64,000 bases of DNA, from positions 62,001 to 126,000 of the forward strand of contig NZ_SLZG01000005.1 in NCBI RefSeq assembly GCF_004341625.1. The letters are read 5' to 3'. The DNA comes from Rhizobium sp. BK376. Its GTDB lineage: Bacteria; Pseudomonadota; Alphaproteobacteria; Rhizobiales; Rhizobiaceae. The notes beneath the pieces are model-generated. The model ran no database searches. It saw only the letters and a program-made list of their open reading frames with translations, and was not told the DNA's origin. Of the stretch, positions 45,179-53,108 are shown piece after piece. The translations under genes were made by a program, and so were the position numbers. Positions within the stretch are counted from its first letter, which is position 1; each line of letters starts with the position of its first letter.

Positions 45179-45441
45179 TGGATTGGTCCTTTCCTGATTC
45201 TTCCATCAGAAGGATGAGCGAAACCGCATCATGGGCTGAATGGAAGCCGATAAGCGAGGCTTGCCGAGCGACAATACCCGGGCGCTGGATCCCGAATCCC
45301 CGCTAGACGGCGAGACTAGCAGAGCCGCCAAAAGTTTCCTGCCAAAGTCGACCTCTCCTCAGCCTGCGCATCAATAAGACGCAGGCCATGGCCACGCCTG
45401 CTGATATCAGACAACCTTACCAACCCTTTCCGGAGGATTTC

Positions 45442-45466
45442 AAATCGAGGGCAAGATCCGGAGTTT
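45442..45466. promoter_or_regulatory. Ada-box-like repeat, copy 1 (upstream of the SnoaL-like gene)
   Basis: AAATCGAGG-GCAAG-ATC-CGGAG, sharing the GCAAG-N3-CGGAG core with three other copies in the next 3 kb. The upstream half is the most diverged of the four. It lies in the 374-bp gap between the GST and SnoaL-like genes, where I see no other gene. Confidence 0.5.
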
Positions 45467-45552
45467 AGCGTGAGGACCGGCCATCTAGACCTTCTCGCGG
45501 ATCATCGACCGGCGTCGACGATCCTCGCGAAACCAAGAGAAGGACCGATAGG

Positions 45553-46008
45553 ATGAGCAAGGAGACAGATAACAAGGCCATCGTGGTGCGCTGGTTCACC
45601 GAATTCTGGGGCAAAACCGTCAATCTCGCCGTCATCGACGAGATCGCCGCGCCCGATATGCTCCTCAAATACTCGCTGCATGAGGCCCGCCGCGGTCGCA
45701 ACGACATCCGGGCTTTCATGACGGACTTCCGTGCAGCATTCCCCGACCTCAATTTCTGGGGCACAGCCGATCTGATCGCCGAAGGTGATTATGTCGTCGG
45801 CCAATGGGAAGGTGGCGGCACACATACGGGCCCGGCCTTCCACGACTTCATCATGGATCTCGGCCTGCCCGCGGCGAGCGGTCGCAAGATGCACTTTACC
45901 GGCACCACGGTGCTCAAGGTGATCGACGGCAAGATCGTAGAGGAGATCGGCCTTGATGACGGCGTGACCACGCTCACGCAGCTTGGTCTGCTCGTCAAGG
46001 CTTCCTGA
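45553..46008 (+). CDS. SnoaL-like (NTF2-fold) polyketide-cyclase-family protein
   Basis: 151 residues. The family pattern NKAIVVRWFTEFWGKTVNLAVIDEIAAPDMLLKYSLHEARRGRNDIRAFMTDFRAAFPDLNFW, then EGDYVVGQWEGGGTHTG, GRKMHFTGTTVLKVIDGKIVEEIGLDD is typical of small cone-shaped ester-cyclase/isomerase-like proteins. Catalytic role unknown. A GCAAG box upstream similar to those before ada, the 2OG oxygenase and ogt suggests it belongs to the alkylation response. ATG 45553 has AGAAGGA upstream. Confidence 0.82.
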   Translation: MSKETDNKAIVVRWFTEFWGKTVNLAVIDEIAAPDMLLKYSLHEARRGRNDIRAFMTDFRAAFPDLNFWGTADLIAEGDYVVGQWEGGGTHTGPAFHDFIMDLGLPAASGRKMHFTGTTVLKVIDGKIVEEIGLDDGVTTLTQLGLLVKAS

Positions 46009-46086
46009 CCGCGCACGTTCCGGATGAACCGGGGGGGGTCACATCTCCAGATGTGGCCCTCCGCAAGAATCGGGTGGCGGCAATCC

Positions 46087-46110
46087 GATTTGAGAGCAAG
46101 CTTAGGAGTG
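46087..46110. promoter_or_regulatory. Ada-box-like repeat, copy 2 (upstream of ada)
   Basis: GATTTGAGA-GCAAG-CTT-AGGAG, 64 nt before the ada start. The GCAA core equals the B-box of the E. coli Ada operator (AAT-N6-GCAA); the A-box differs. Confidence 0.6.
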
Positions 46111-46173
46111 TGCCGCGAGAGAATGACGGGCAGGAATGCTGCGGCTACAAGCCAAATCCGAAGACGACAACGA

Positions 46174-47259
46174 ATGAACGCTCCGATCTTCCAAAATCGC
46201 AAAATGCTTCCGGTCGCGGACGATCCGCGATGGGCTCGCGTGCTCGTTCGCGACAAGAGCGCAGACGATCAATTCTGGTATTCCGTTTCCACGACGGGCA
46301 TTTACTGCCGGCCGTCATGCCCTTCGCGCACGGCCAATCCCAAGAACATTCAGTTTCACGAGACGCTGCAGAGCGCCCGTGCGACGGGATTTAGACCCTG
46401 CGGGCGCTGCAACCCGGAGGGCCAATCGCTCGAAACCGAACATGCGGCTTTGATCGCCAAGGCCTGCCGCATTATCGAGGAAAGCGAACAAGAGCCCTCG
46501 CTTGACGAACTGGCGGAGACGCTCGGCTGCAGCGCCAGCTACTTCCATCGCATGTTCAAGGCGACGACCGGCCTGACGCCGAAGGACTATGCGGCAGCGC
46601 AGCGTGCCAGGAAGGTGCGCGAGGGGCTGGCCTCCGGAGGCACTGTCACCGAGGCGATCTACGACGCGGGCTTCAATTCCAGCGGCCGCTTCTATGAGCA
46701 ATCGACCGGTATCCTCGGGATGACCCCGACGCAATATCGCGCCGGCGGGGAAAACGAGGAGATCAAGTTTGCGGTCGGGCAGACTTCGCTCGGCGCCGTT
46801 CTCGTCGCCTCAAGCAAGAAAGGGGTTGCCGCAATTCTGTTGGGCAGCGATCCGGACATGCTGGTGCGCGATCTGCAGGATCGTTTTTCGAAGGCGCATC
46901 TCATCGGAGCGAACAGGGATTACGAGGCGCTGGTTGCACAGGTCGTCGGCCTCATCGAGCATCCCGGCCTGGGGCTTGACCTTCCCCTTGATGTCCGAGG
47001 CACGGCTTTTCAGCAACGTGTGTGGCAGGCGATGCGGGAAATTCCCGTGGGGACCACGGTCTCCTACGCTGAGATCGCAGGCCGCATCGGCTTCCCGAAA
47101 TCCTCGCGTGCCGTCGCCGACGCCTGCGCCTCCAACAATCTCGCGGTCGCGATCCCCTGCCACCGCGTCATCCGCAAGGATGGGTCGCTGTCGGGCTATG
47201 CCTGGGGTGTGGAGCGCAAACGCGCCCTTCTCGACCGCGAAGCCGCACAAGTTGCATGA
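46174..47259 (+). CDS. ada: Bifunctional transcriptional activator / O6-alkylguanine methyltransferase Ada
   Basis: 361 residues. The N-terminal zinc domain has Cys45, Cys49, Cys76, Cys79 (CRPSC, CGRC), one being the methyl-phosphotriester acceptor. An AraC-type HTH covers about residues 95-185 ([26 protein letters not shown]...[15 protein letters not shown]). The C-terminal methyltransferase has active-site Cys329 in PCHRV. Length and order equal full Ada (E. coli 354). Methylation of the N-terminal Cys converts Ada into an activator of its own operon and others. ATG 46174 gives the conserved start; an ATG at 46024 is in frame but non-conserved and overlaps the box. Confidence 0.95.
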   Translation: MNAPIFQNRKMLPVADDPRWARVLVRDKSADDQFWYSVSTTGIYCRPSCPSRTANPKNIQFHETLQSARATGFRPCGRCNPEGQSLETEHAALIAKACRIIEESEQEPSLDELAETLGCSASYFHRMFKATTGLTPKDYAAAQRARKVREGLASGGTVTEAIYDAGFNSSGRFYEQSTGILGMTPTQYRAGGENEEIKFAVGQTSLGAVLVASSKKGVAAILLGSDPDMLVRDLQDRFSKAHLIGANRDYEALVAQVVGLIEHPGLGLDLPLDVRGTAFQQRVWQAMREIPVGTTVSYAEIAGRIGFPKSSRAVADACASNNLAVAIPCHRVIRKDGSLSGYAWGVERKRALLDREAAQVA

Positions 47260-47313
47260 GGCGGACGGCGCCTCCGCGGCATATCCCCAATTTGCTGGCG
47301 GCCAACATACGTC

Positions 47314-47337
47314 GATTTAAGAGCAAGCATCGGAGTT
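47314..47337. promoter_or_regulatory. Ada-box-like repeat, copy 3 (upstream of the 2OG oxygenase)
   Basis: GATTTAAGA-GCAAG-CAT-CGGAG, the copy closest to the consensus of the four. It lies in the 208-bp gap between ada and the oxygenase gene. Confidence 0.6.
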
Positions 47338-47467
47338 CGACCGCCGCGAGTGGTCGATAGCTTCTGGTCCTCAGATCAACAAAAGGAGCCAGACCAGTGA
47401 ACCCAATGATTTCCGACCCGGCTGCGAGCCAGGACTTGGCCGTCTTCGTGCCGAGGGAGACAATGGC

Positions 47468-48220
47468 ATGATGAAGCCGCTCCTCGACCTCGCCGCTCCT
47501 GAAGGAGCCAATGTATCCGCTATAGCGCGGATTGCCGGCTACGATTGGGCGGCGATCCTGTCTGAACTCGACAGCTTCGGCTGCGCCGTCCTGCCGAAAC
47601 TCTTGTCTCTCGAAGAGTGCCGCAGAATCTCGGCGCTCTATCCGGACGAGAGTCACTTCCGCAGCCATGTGATCATGGCCCGGCACGGCTTCGGCAAGGG
47701 AGAGTACCGCTATTTCAAATATCCCCTTCCGGATCTGCTCTCAGGCGTACGCACGGCTCTGTACCCGCATCTGGCGGGACTCGCGGATCAGTGGAACGAA
47801 CGCATGGGGATCGAACAGCGATATCCCGACACGCACGCCGCCTTCCTCGATCAATGCCACCGGGCTGGCCAGACACGGCCGACACCGCTGCTGCTGCAGT
47901 ATATCCCGGGCGACTTCAATTGCCTGCACCAGGATCTCTATGGCGATCTCGTCTTCCCGATCCAGGTCGCGATCCTGCTCTCCGAGCCCGGAGCGGACTT
48001 CACCGGTGGCGAATTCTGCATGACGGAGCAGCGGCCCCGCGCGCAAAGCCGGGTCGAGGTCGTTCCGCTTCGTCATGGCGACGCCGTCGCCTTTGCCGTT
48101 CACAACCGTCCGGTCGAGGGCACCAGGGGCAGCTATCGCGTCAATCTTCGCCATGGCGTCAGCCGCGTTCACTCGGGGATGCGCCACACTGTCGGCATCA
48201 TCTTCCACGACGCGAAGTGA
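47468..48220 (+). CDS. 2-oxoglutarate/Fe(II)-dependent oxygenase, probable alkylation-repair enzyme
   Basis: 250 residues. The iron site is HQDLYGD (HxD), with a distal His and Arg late in the sequence (around SRVHSGMRHTVGIIFHD); the usual RxNLRHG strand (SYRVNLRHGVSR) is present. The N-terminal part has FGCAVLPKLLSLEECRRISALYPD, a prolyl-4-hydroxylase/AlkB-like helix set. It is flanked by ada and ogt and carries the same upstream box. It could be a functional analogue of AlkB that removes alkyl lesions oxidatively, but it is not a close AlkB match and its substrate is unproven. AGGGAGA precedes ATG 47468. Confidence 0.8.
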   Translation: MMKPLLDLAAPEGANVSAIARIAGYDWAAILSELDSFGCAVLPKLLSLEECRRISALYPDESHFRSHVIMARHGFGKGEYRYFKYPLPDLLSGVRTALYPHLAGLADQWNERMGIEQRYPDTHAAFLDQCHRAGQTRPTPLLLQYIPGDFNCLHQDLYGDLVFPIQVAILLSEPGADFTGGEFCMTEQRPRAQSRVEVVPLRHGDAVAFAVHNRPVEGTRGSYRVNLRHGVSRVHSGMRHTVGIIFHDAK

Positions 48221-48241
48221 TCTCCCACTATCTGCAACACT

Positions 48242-48271
48242 GCCCCGCGCGGCCACCATGTCCCGCGGGGC
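48242..48271 (+). terminator. Terminator hairpin after the 2OG oxygenase gene
   Basis: GCCCCGCG (48242-48249) and CGCGGGGC (48264-48271) form an 8-bp perfect stem with a 14-nt loop, followed by TTTCGT. It separates the oxygenase transcript from ogt. Confidence 0.6.
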
Positions 48272-48320
48272 TTTCGTCGTCATAGATGTTGGTGCAATGG
48301 CTCTGCTGCCGCGAATGTTC

Positions 48321-48344
48321 GATTTGAAAGCAAGGACCGGATCG
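48321..48344. promoter_or_regulatory. Ada-box-like repeat, copy 4 (upstream of ogt)
   Basis: GATTTGAAA-GCAAG-GAC-CGGAT, 56 nt before the ogt start. Confidence 0.6.
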
Positions 48345-48399
48345 GCACCGTTTTCGTCTCCTCCTATTGTGACCGCACGCAAATTCGAAAGGCGCTGTC

Positions 48400-48894
48400 A
48401 TGCTTGAAATCATTCATTTTGCCTGGGGGATGAGTTCCCTCGGCGACTTCATCGTTGCGATGTCCGAGAAGGGCGTGGTCGCGCTGGAATTCAGTTCGCA
48501 CCGCGCAGCGATGGAAGACGCGCTGCGCGCCCGCTTTCCCGCTGCCGAGCTCGTCCAAAGTCAGACTGATCTTGCCGACGTCCTTGATAGGGTCGTCCAA
48601 GCGGTCGAGCGGCCCGGATACGATCCAGGTCTGCCCATCGATCTCCGCGGCACGACTTATGAAGTCAATGTCTGGACGATGCTGCAGTCGATCCCGGTCG
48701 GTGAGACGACCAGCTATGGGGCGCTCGCAGCCCAACTCGGCACCCAGGATGCCCGCGACGTGACGAAGGCGATCGCGAGCAATCCGATCGCCGTGCTCGT
48801 CCCTTGCCACCGCGTGATCAAGAAGGATGGCTCGATCTCGGGCTATCGTTGGGGTGTGCGTCGAAAACGGACGCTCCTTGAGCGCGAGCAATAG
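48400..48894 (+). CDS. ogt: Methylated-DNA--protein-cysteine methyltransferase (Ogt/AGT)
   Basis: 164 residues, single methyltransferase domain. The recognition/catalytic block IPVGETTSYGALAAQLGTQDARDVTKAIASNPIAVLVPCHRVIKKDGSISGYRWGVRRKRTLLE contains active-site Cys136 in PCHRV and the Asn-hinge. It repairs O6-methylguanine by irreversible transfer to itself. It is shorter than Ada and resembles the Ada C-terminal domain (both end with the GYxWGVxRKRxLLxRE pattern), so duplication within the locus is likely. An Ada-box copy lies upstream. Confidence 0.93.
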   Translation: MLEIIHFAWGMSSLGDFIVAMSEKGVVALEFSSHRAAMEDALRARFPAAELVQSQTDLADVLDRVVQAVERPGYDPGLPIDLRGTTYEVNVWTMLQSIPVGETTSYGALAAQLGTQDARDVTKAIASNPIAVLVPCHRVIKKDGSISGYRWGVRRKRTLLEREQ

Positions 48895-49072
48895 AATGGG
48901 CTTGCCCTCAAAAAGACAAGACGACCGGCGACGGCCATTGCGCGGTGCCGGCCATTGACCGGAAAGCGGCCTCTCCGACCGAACGTTCGCACGCGAGAAA
49001 TATGGACGGAACGATGTAGGTTTCCGACGAGTTCGTGCGTCATCCCGGTGGGAGACCAAAAGGAGCCGGTTC

Positions 49073-49720
49073 ATGACGATTACGATCACAGCCTTCGAAC
49101 ACTCGCCTGATCGCGGCCGGGGGTTGGCGCGTGACATGCGTGTTCGCTGGGCGCTCGAAGAAGTGGGGCAACCCTATGACGTTCGCCTTCTTTCGTTCAA
49201 GGCGATAAAGGAACCCGAGCATCTTGCAATTCAGCCATTCGGGCAGATCCCCACCTATGAGGAAGGCGATCTCGTCCTGTTCGAGTCAGGAGCGATCGTG
49301 TTTCATATCGCTACCTGCCATGCGGGACTGCTGCCCCCGGATGAAAATGCAAAGGCGCGCGCGATTGCCTGGATGTTTGCCGCGCTCAACACCGTGGAGC
49401 CGCCGGTCTTCGATCGCAGTCTCGCCATGATCCTCGAGCGCGACGAGCCCTGGTATGAAAAGCGCCTGCATGCTCTCGAGGATGGTATTCGCAAACAGCT
49501 CGGGAGCCTCTCCAGCCGCCTTGGCGATGCCGACTGGCTGGATGGCGAGTTCAGCGCCGGCGACCTTCTCATGATCAGTGTGCTCCTCAGGCTGAAAGGG
49601 TCGGGCATAGTGGAAGAATATCCGAACCTCTCGGCCTATGTCGCCCGCGGCGAAATGAGGTCCGCATACAAGCGCGCCTTCGCCGCTCAATTGGCGGTTT
49701 TCATCGCTGCATCGAATTGA
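49073..49720 (+). CDS. Glutathione S-transferase family protein
   Basis: 215 residues. The N-terminal thioredoxin-like domain has an unusual start (MTITITAFEHSPDRGRGLARDMRVRWALEEVGQPYDVRLL), then NPFGQIP-type QPFGQIPTYEEGDLVLFESGAIVFHIA with the cis-Pro and Glu-Ser GSH-binding pair. The C-terminal helical domain contains the FSAGDLLMISVLLRL motif. GGAG precedes ATG 49073. Probably a cytosolic detoxifying GST; no substrate indication. Confidence 0.85.
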   Translation: MTITITAFEHSPDRGRGLARDMRVRWALEEVGQPYDVRLLSFKAIKEPEHLAIQPFGQIPTYEEGDLVLFESGAIVFHIATCHAGLLPPDENAKARAIAWMFAALNTVEPPVFDRSLAMILERDEPWYEKRLHALEDGIRKQLGSLSSRLGDADWLDGEFSAGDLLMISVLLRLKGSGIVEEYPNLSAYVARGEMRSAYKRAFAAQLAVFIAASN

Positions 49721-49906
49721 TGAGAAAGGTCGCTTAATGCCAGGAACAGCCTGAACGACCCAAAGCTCTTGAAAGGACTCGGAACCCGCCACGTTTGATC
49801 CCTTGATCGGAGTCACTCGATCGAGAATGATTGTGCAAAGTTTGAGTTGACCGTTTTCGATGGCGAGGCGACACTTGCGGTCCAAAGCGAGGCAGGAGGA
49901 AAAACG

Positions 49907-50212
49907 ATGGACGAGCCAGACCGCTGGCGCCACATGGCTAGCGCACCGAAAGACGGCAGTCGGTTCCTCGTTACAATCCGCCCGTCCGAACAGGGGCCGG
50001 CAGAAGTTGACCTTGCCTATTGGTCGAATGGTGATCAGTTCGCATCAGCGGGCTGGCGCTCTTCTGATTCCTCGCCCGGCCGCATCGTCGAATATGCCGA
50101 GCCGGAATTGAAGTGCTGGATGCCCATGCCCTCGGCCAATACCAATCGCAGCTCGATGCCCTCACCCTGGGAAGGCGAGGACGCCCAGGAGCTTGACGGG
50201 TCGGGCATCTGA
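49907..50212 (+). CDS. Small conserved hypothetical protein (WxxMxSAPKDG type)
   Basis: 101 residues. The start DRWRHMASAPKDGSRFLVTIRP, the central strand-rich part DLAYWSNGDQFASAGWRSSD and a WMPMP motif match a group of small proteins often found in rhizobia and phages with no assigned role. GCAGGAGGAAAAACG before ATG 49907 is an excellent ribosome site, supporting expression. No membrane segment or Cys cluster. Confidence 0.7.
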   Translation: MDEPDRWRHMASAPKDGSRFLVTIRPSEQGPAEVDLAYWSNGDQFASAGWRSSDSSPGRIVEYAEPELKCWMPMPSANTNRSSMPSPWEGEDAQELDGSGI

Positions 50213-50429
50213 GAACGCACGGCGCGATGTTGCGAAGATTCAATGCCAAGGTTTGCGCGACCTCGCGGCGTCGGTCGTCGGCAGTGACAAATAATCGCCC
50301 TGCTGCCGTCGGATACCACCATCATCCGTTAGCCGGTGATATGGCTTTAAGCTGGTGCATTGGAGGAAATGTGCTACGCTTTTCGTCATAGAACGCGTCA
50401 GAAAATGCAATCATGATCTGGGAGGATTC

Positions 50430-50912
50430 ATGGTCGAGATATTTTCTAAGCGGGATGGGCCTCGTCGAGAGGACGTCCACGTCAAACGCCTGATCGAGCA
50501 AAATCGCGGCGTGATTACCAGGCTTGCCGACCAGTTCAGCAATGGTCGATATTCCCAATCCCAGAAGCCGCGCGAACGCCCGCAGGCAAAGGGTCTCATC
50601 ATCCACATCGGCGACAAGCAGGCGACTAAAGCCGAGCCTGAGCCGAAAATCAGGGTAACGCCCAACGGCCGTGTCATTGCCGTTGACGAATCCTCGGGTC
50701 GGCAGCTTCAGCATTTCGGCGATATTCGCGAGACCGCTGCCGGGAAGACCTTCGCCCTCGCCATCCCACGCAATCGCTATATCGCGCCGCTGGACGAGGC
50801 GACCGCTGAGATGCTTGCGGACATGGACGGCGTCACCATCGGCTCCTCCTATGGCGCCAAAGATCTCGCTGCCGATATCGGTAGTCGTCTCGATATGCCG
50901 TCGGAAAACTGA
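50430..50912 (+). CDS. Hypothetical protein
   Basis: 160 residues, not recognised. The N-terminal segment is basic and predicted helical (KRDGPRREDVHVKRLIEQNRGVITRLADQFSNG). The C-terminal part is mixed (IRVTPNGRVIAVDESSGRQLQHFGDIRE, then AIPRNRYIAPLDEATAEMLADMDG). GGGAGGATTC precedes ATG 50430. It lies 51 nt before the sigma-54 activator on the same strand and may share its transcript. Confidence 0.6.
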   Translation: MVEIFSKRDGPRREDVHVKRLIEQNRGVITRLADQFSNGRYSQSQKPRERPQAKGLIIHIGDKQATKAEPEPKIRVTPNGRVIAVDESSGRQLQHFGDIRETAAGKTFALAIPRNRYIAPLDEATAEMLADMDGVTIGSSYGAKDLAADIGSRLDMPSEN

Positions 50913-50963
50913 CTCGCCGCATGCGAGCACCCGATTTCTCCGAGGCATGAAATGTGAGAGCCA

Positions 50964-53027
50964 ATGAAGCGTAACCCCCCGCATGGCATCAATGAATTTC
51001 CTCTCGAGCGGTCACGGCAGATGGCAGCACTGATGCCTGATGCCGCCATCATTCGCACCGACTACGACGAGGTCGGCGTGACCAGAGCGTGGGAAAGACT
51101 TCTGGAGGGAAAACAGGAGACCAGGCGCCCCACCCTGCCGGTACGCTCCACCATTCAAGACTCCTGGTCTCGCTGTGCCGAGGGAGGCATCGATGCCCAG
51201 CGCAACGAGGCGCCGATCGAGACCGACAGGGATGCCGTTGAAGCGCTGACGCGCGGCAGTTCGGAACTGCTGGAAGCTGCGATGCGTCCGTTTTCCACCA
51301 TCGGCCGCATGCTGGATGGAACAGGCGCCATGCTCGCCCTTGCCGACAGCGACGGCGTCCTGATCAACGTCATGGGCGACAAGAGGACCGTCTTCGACGG
51401 CATGGATATCCACCTCGGCGTCGGGGGCAAGTGGACCGAAGATGTCGTCGGCACCAATGGCATCGGCACGGCCCTTTGGACCGGCGAACCGGTCTTCGTT
51501 CACGCAGCGGAACATTTCTGCGCTGGCATCAAGAGCTGGACCTGTGCTGGCGCGCCAATCCGCGACCCCTTCGACGGCAAGGTGATTGGTGTCGTCGATC
51601 TCTCCGGACACCCCGATATCTTTCGTCCACACAATATTGCGCTCGTCGCCGCCGCCGCCCGTGAAATAGAGAGGGCACTCGCGGACTCGCAGACGGCGGA
51701 GCGGATGAGGCTTCTCGAAGCCTTCATTGCGTCTGCCAACAATTATCATGCGAGTGACGGACTTCTGATCATCGATCGCCAGGGTCGCGCGATCTATCAC
51801 AACAATGTGCCGCTGCCGGAAGGGCGACGGCTGGGCGAAGTCGTTCGCCGCGGTGGTGTGAACTGTTGGTCGCCGGAGCTCTCCGGCTCCGGCTTCCTCG
51901 ACAGCGTCGCCACCAACCTTCCCGAGACGATGCGCAATTGCGACGTCTGTCCGCTCGAACTCGACGGCGACATTCGCGGGGCGGCGCTGGTCTTTGCAAA
52001 TCGCGCACGTGGACGAACCGTGTCGATCGGCAGCCGCGTGTCCGATCGGCTGAAAGAAGCCTGTGCCCAGATCGTCGGCGAAAGCGAGACGCTCCGGGCG
52101 GCGGTTGATATTGCCTGCAGGGTGGCCGAGACGGAGGATGTAACCTCGCTGCTGATCCAGGGCGAGACCGGCGTCGGCAAGGAGCTCTTTGCGCGCCTTA
52201 TCCATGCCGGCAGCCGAAAATCCGCCGGCAGTCCCTTCATCGCGCTGAATTGCGGGGCGGTGACGAAGGAATTGTTCGGCAGCGAATTGTTCGGGCATGT
52301 GTCCGGTGCCTTTACCGGCGCCTTGCGCGACGGCAAGGCCGGTGTCTTTGAACTTGCCGACGGCGGAGTCCTGAGCCTCGACGAAATCGGTGAAATGCCG
52401 CTGGACATCCAGCCGTTTCTGCTGCGCGTGCTCGAGGAACGTGTCGTCCACCGGCTTGGCGACAGCCGCGCCCGGTACGTCGATGTCAGGCTCGTGGCTT
52501 CGACCAATCGCGATCTCAAGCAGGAAGTCGCCGCCGGCCGCTTCCGCCGCGATCTCTTCTATCGCGTCAGTGCTGTGACCATTGCGGTGCCTCCCCTCAG
52601 GGAGCGCGGGGACGACTGTCTGCTGCTGCTTGACCATTTCAATCGCAACATGGCGGATCGAAGAGCCGTATCGCTGCTCCGTTTCACCAACGAGGCGCTT
52701 GATGCAATGCTTGCCTATCAATGGCCCGGCAATGTGCGGGAACTGCGAAATCTCGTCGAGCGGCTACATCTTCTTGCGCGCAATCGGCTGATCGCCGTGG
52801 ACGATCTGCCGCCCGAGATAGCCGAACACCAGGCAATCGAAAGCCGTATTGCCATGGGGACAGAGACTGAGGTCCTCACCTTTGCCGAGGCCGAGCGGCA
52901 AGCGATCATAACGGCCCTGTCGGCCGAACAGGGCAATTTGAGCAGGGTCGCCCATCGGCTCGGCATTTCGCGACCGACGCTCTATCGGAAAATGGAGCAA
53001 TTCGGGATCAAGCGCAGCTACGCCTGA
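50964..53027 (+). CDS. Sigma-54-dependent Fis-family activator (AcoR/MimR-like) for the monooxygenase operon
   Basis: 687 residues. An N-terminal GAF-type sensor region (about 95-250) is followed by the AAA+ domain: Walker A GETGVGKE (400-407), GAFTGA sigma-54 loop (448-453), Walker B GGVLSLDEIGE (about 467-477), arginine fingers in LRERGD. A C-terminal Fis HTH (SRVAHRLGISRPTLYRKMEQFGIKR) closes it. The domain order matches AcoR of acetoin operons and MimR-type activators of propane/alcohol operons, which sense alcohols, ketones or related products. It converges on the mim gene set. A sigma-54 promoter and inverted repeats lie upstream of mimA. Confidence 0.93.
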   Translation: MKRNPPHGINEFPLERSRQMAALMPDAAIIRTDYDEVGVTRAWERLLEGKQETRRPTLPVRSTIQDSWSRCAEGGIDAQRNEAPIETDRDAVEALTRGSSELLEAAMRPFSTIGRMLDGTGAMLALADSDGVLINVMGDKRTVFDGMDIHLGVGGKWTEDVVGTNGIGTALWTGEPVFVHAAEHFCAGIKSWTCAGAPIRDPFDGKVIGVVDLSGHPDIFRPHNIALVAAAAREIERALADSQTAERMRLLEAFIASANNYHASDGLLIIDRQGRAIYHNNVPLPEGRRLGEVVRRGGVNCWSPELSGSGFLDSVATNLPETMRNCDVCPLELDGDIRGAALVFANRARGRTVSIGSRVSDRLKEACAQIVGESETLRAAVDIACRVAETEDVTSLLIQGETGVGKELFARLIHAGSRKSAGSPFIALNCGAVTKELFGSELFGHVSGAFTGALRDGKAGVFELADGGVLSLDEIGEMPLDIQPFLLRVLEERVVHRLGDSRARYVDVRLVASTNRDLKQEVAAGRFRRDLFYRVSAVTIAVPPLRERGDDCLLLLDHFNRNMADRRAVSLLRFTNEALDAMLAYQWPGNVRELRNLVERLHLLARNRLIAVDDLPPEIAEHQAIESRIAMGTETEVLTFAEAERQAIITALSAEQGNLSRVAHRLGISRPTLYRKMEQFGIKRSYA

Positions 53028-53070
53028 GGCGGCGAGACAAGCCCCGACCGGCATTCCCATAGTCATTATT

Positions 53071-53099
53071 CCGGGCGACGGCACAGGGCCGCCGCCCGG
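53071..53099. terminator. Strong hairpin between the converging activator and mimG genes
   Basis: Arms CCGGGCGACGGC and GCCGCCGCCCGG pair at 11 of 12 positions around a 5-nt loop. It lies 44 nt after the activator stop and 10 nt after the GroEL stop on the other strand, so it can serve both transcripts. A T-run is lacking; AATAATG follows on the minus strand. Confidence 0.5.
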
Positions 53100-53108
53100 T
53101 TCCACTGA

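Noticed and set aside
48979..48988. CGAACGTTCG palindrome upstream of the GST gene as a LexA site
   Set aside because: Alphaproteobacterial LexA sites are GAAC/GTTC half-sites with a 7-nt spacer; the spacing does not fit.
49826..49838. AAT-N6-GCAA match to the E. coli Ada box upstream of the 101-aa gene
   Set aside because: It lacks the surrounding GATTT and CGGAG elements shared by the four local boxes, and so short a pattern is expected by chance.
51012..52721. A 569-codon antisense frame over the sigma-54 activator
   Set aside because: The plus-strand protein has every AAA+ motif; the antisense product has none and no ribosome site.
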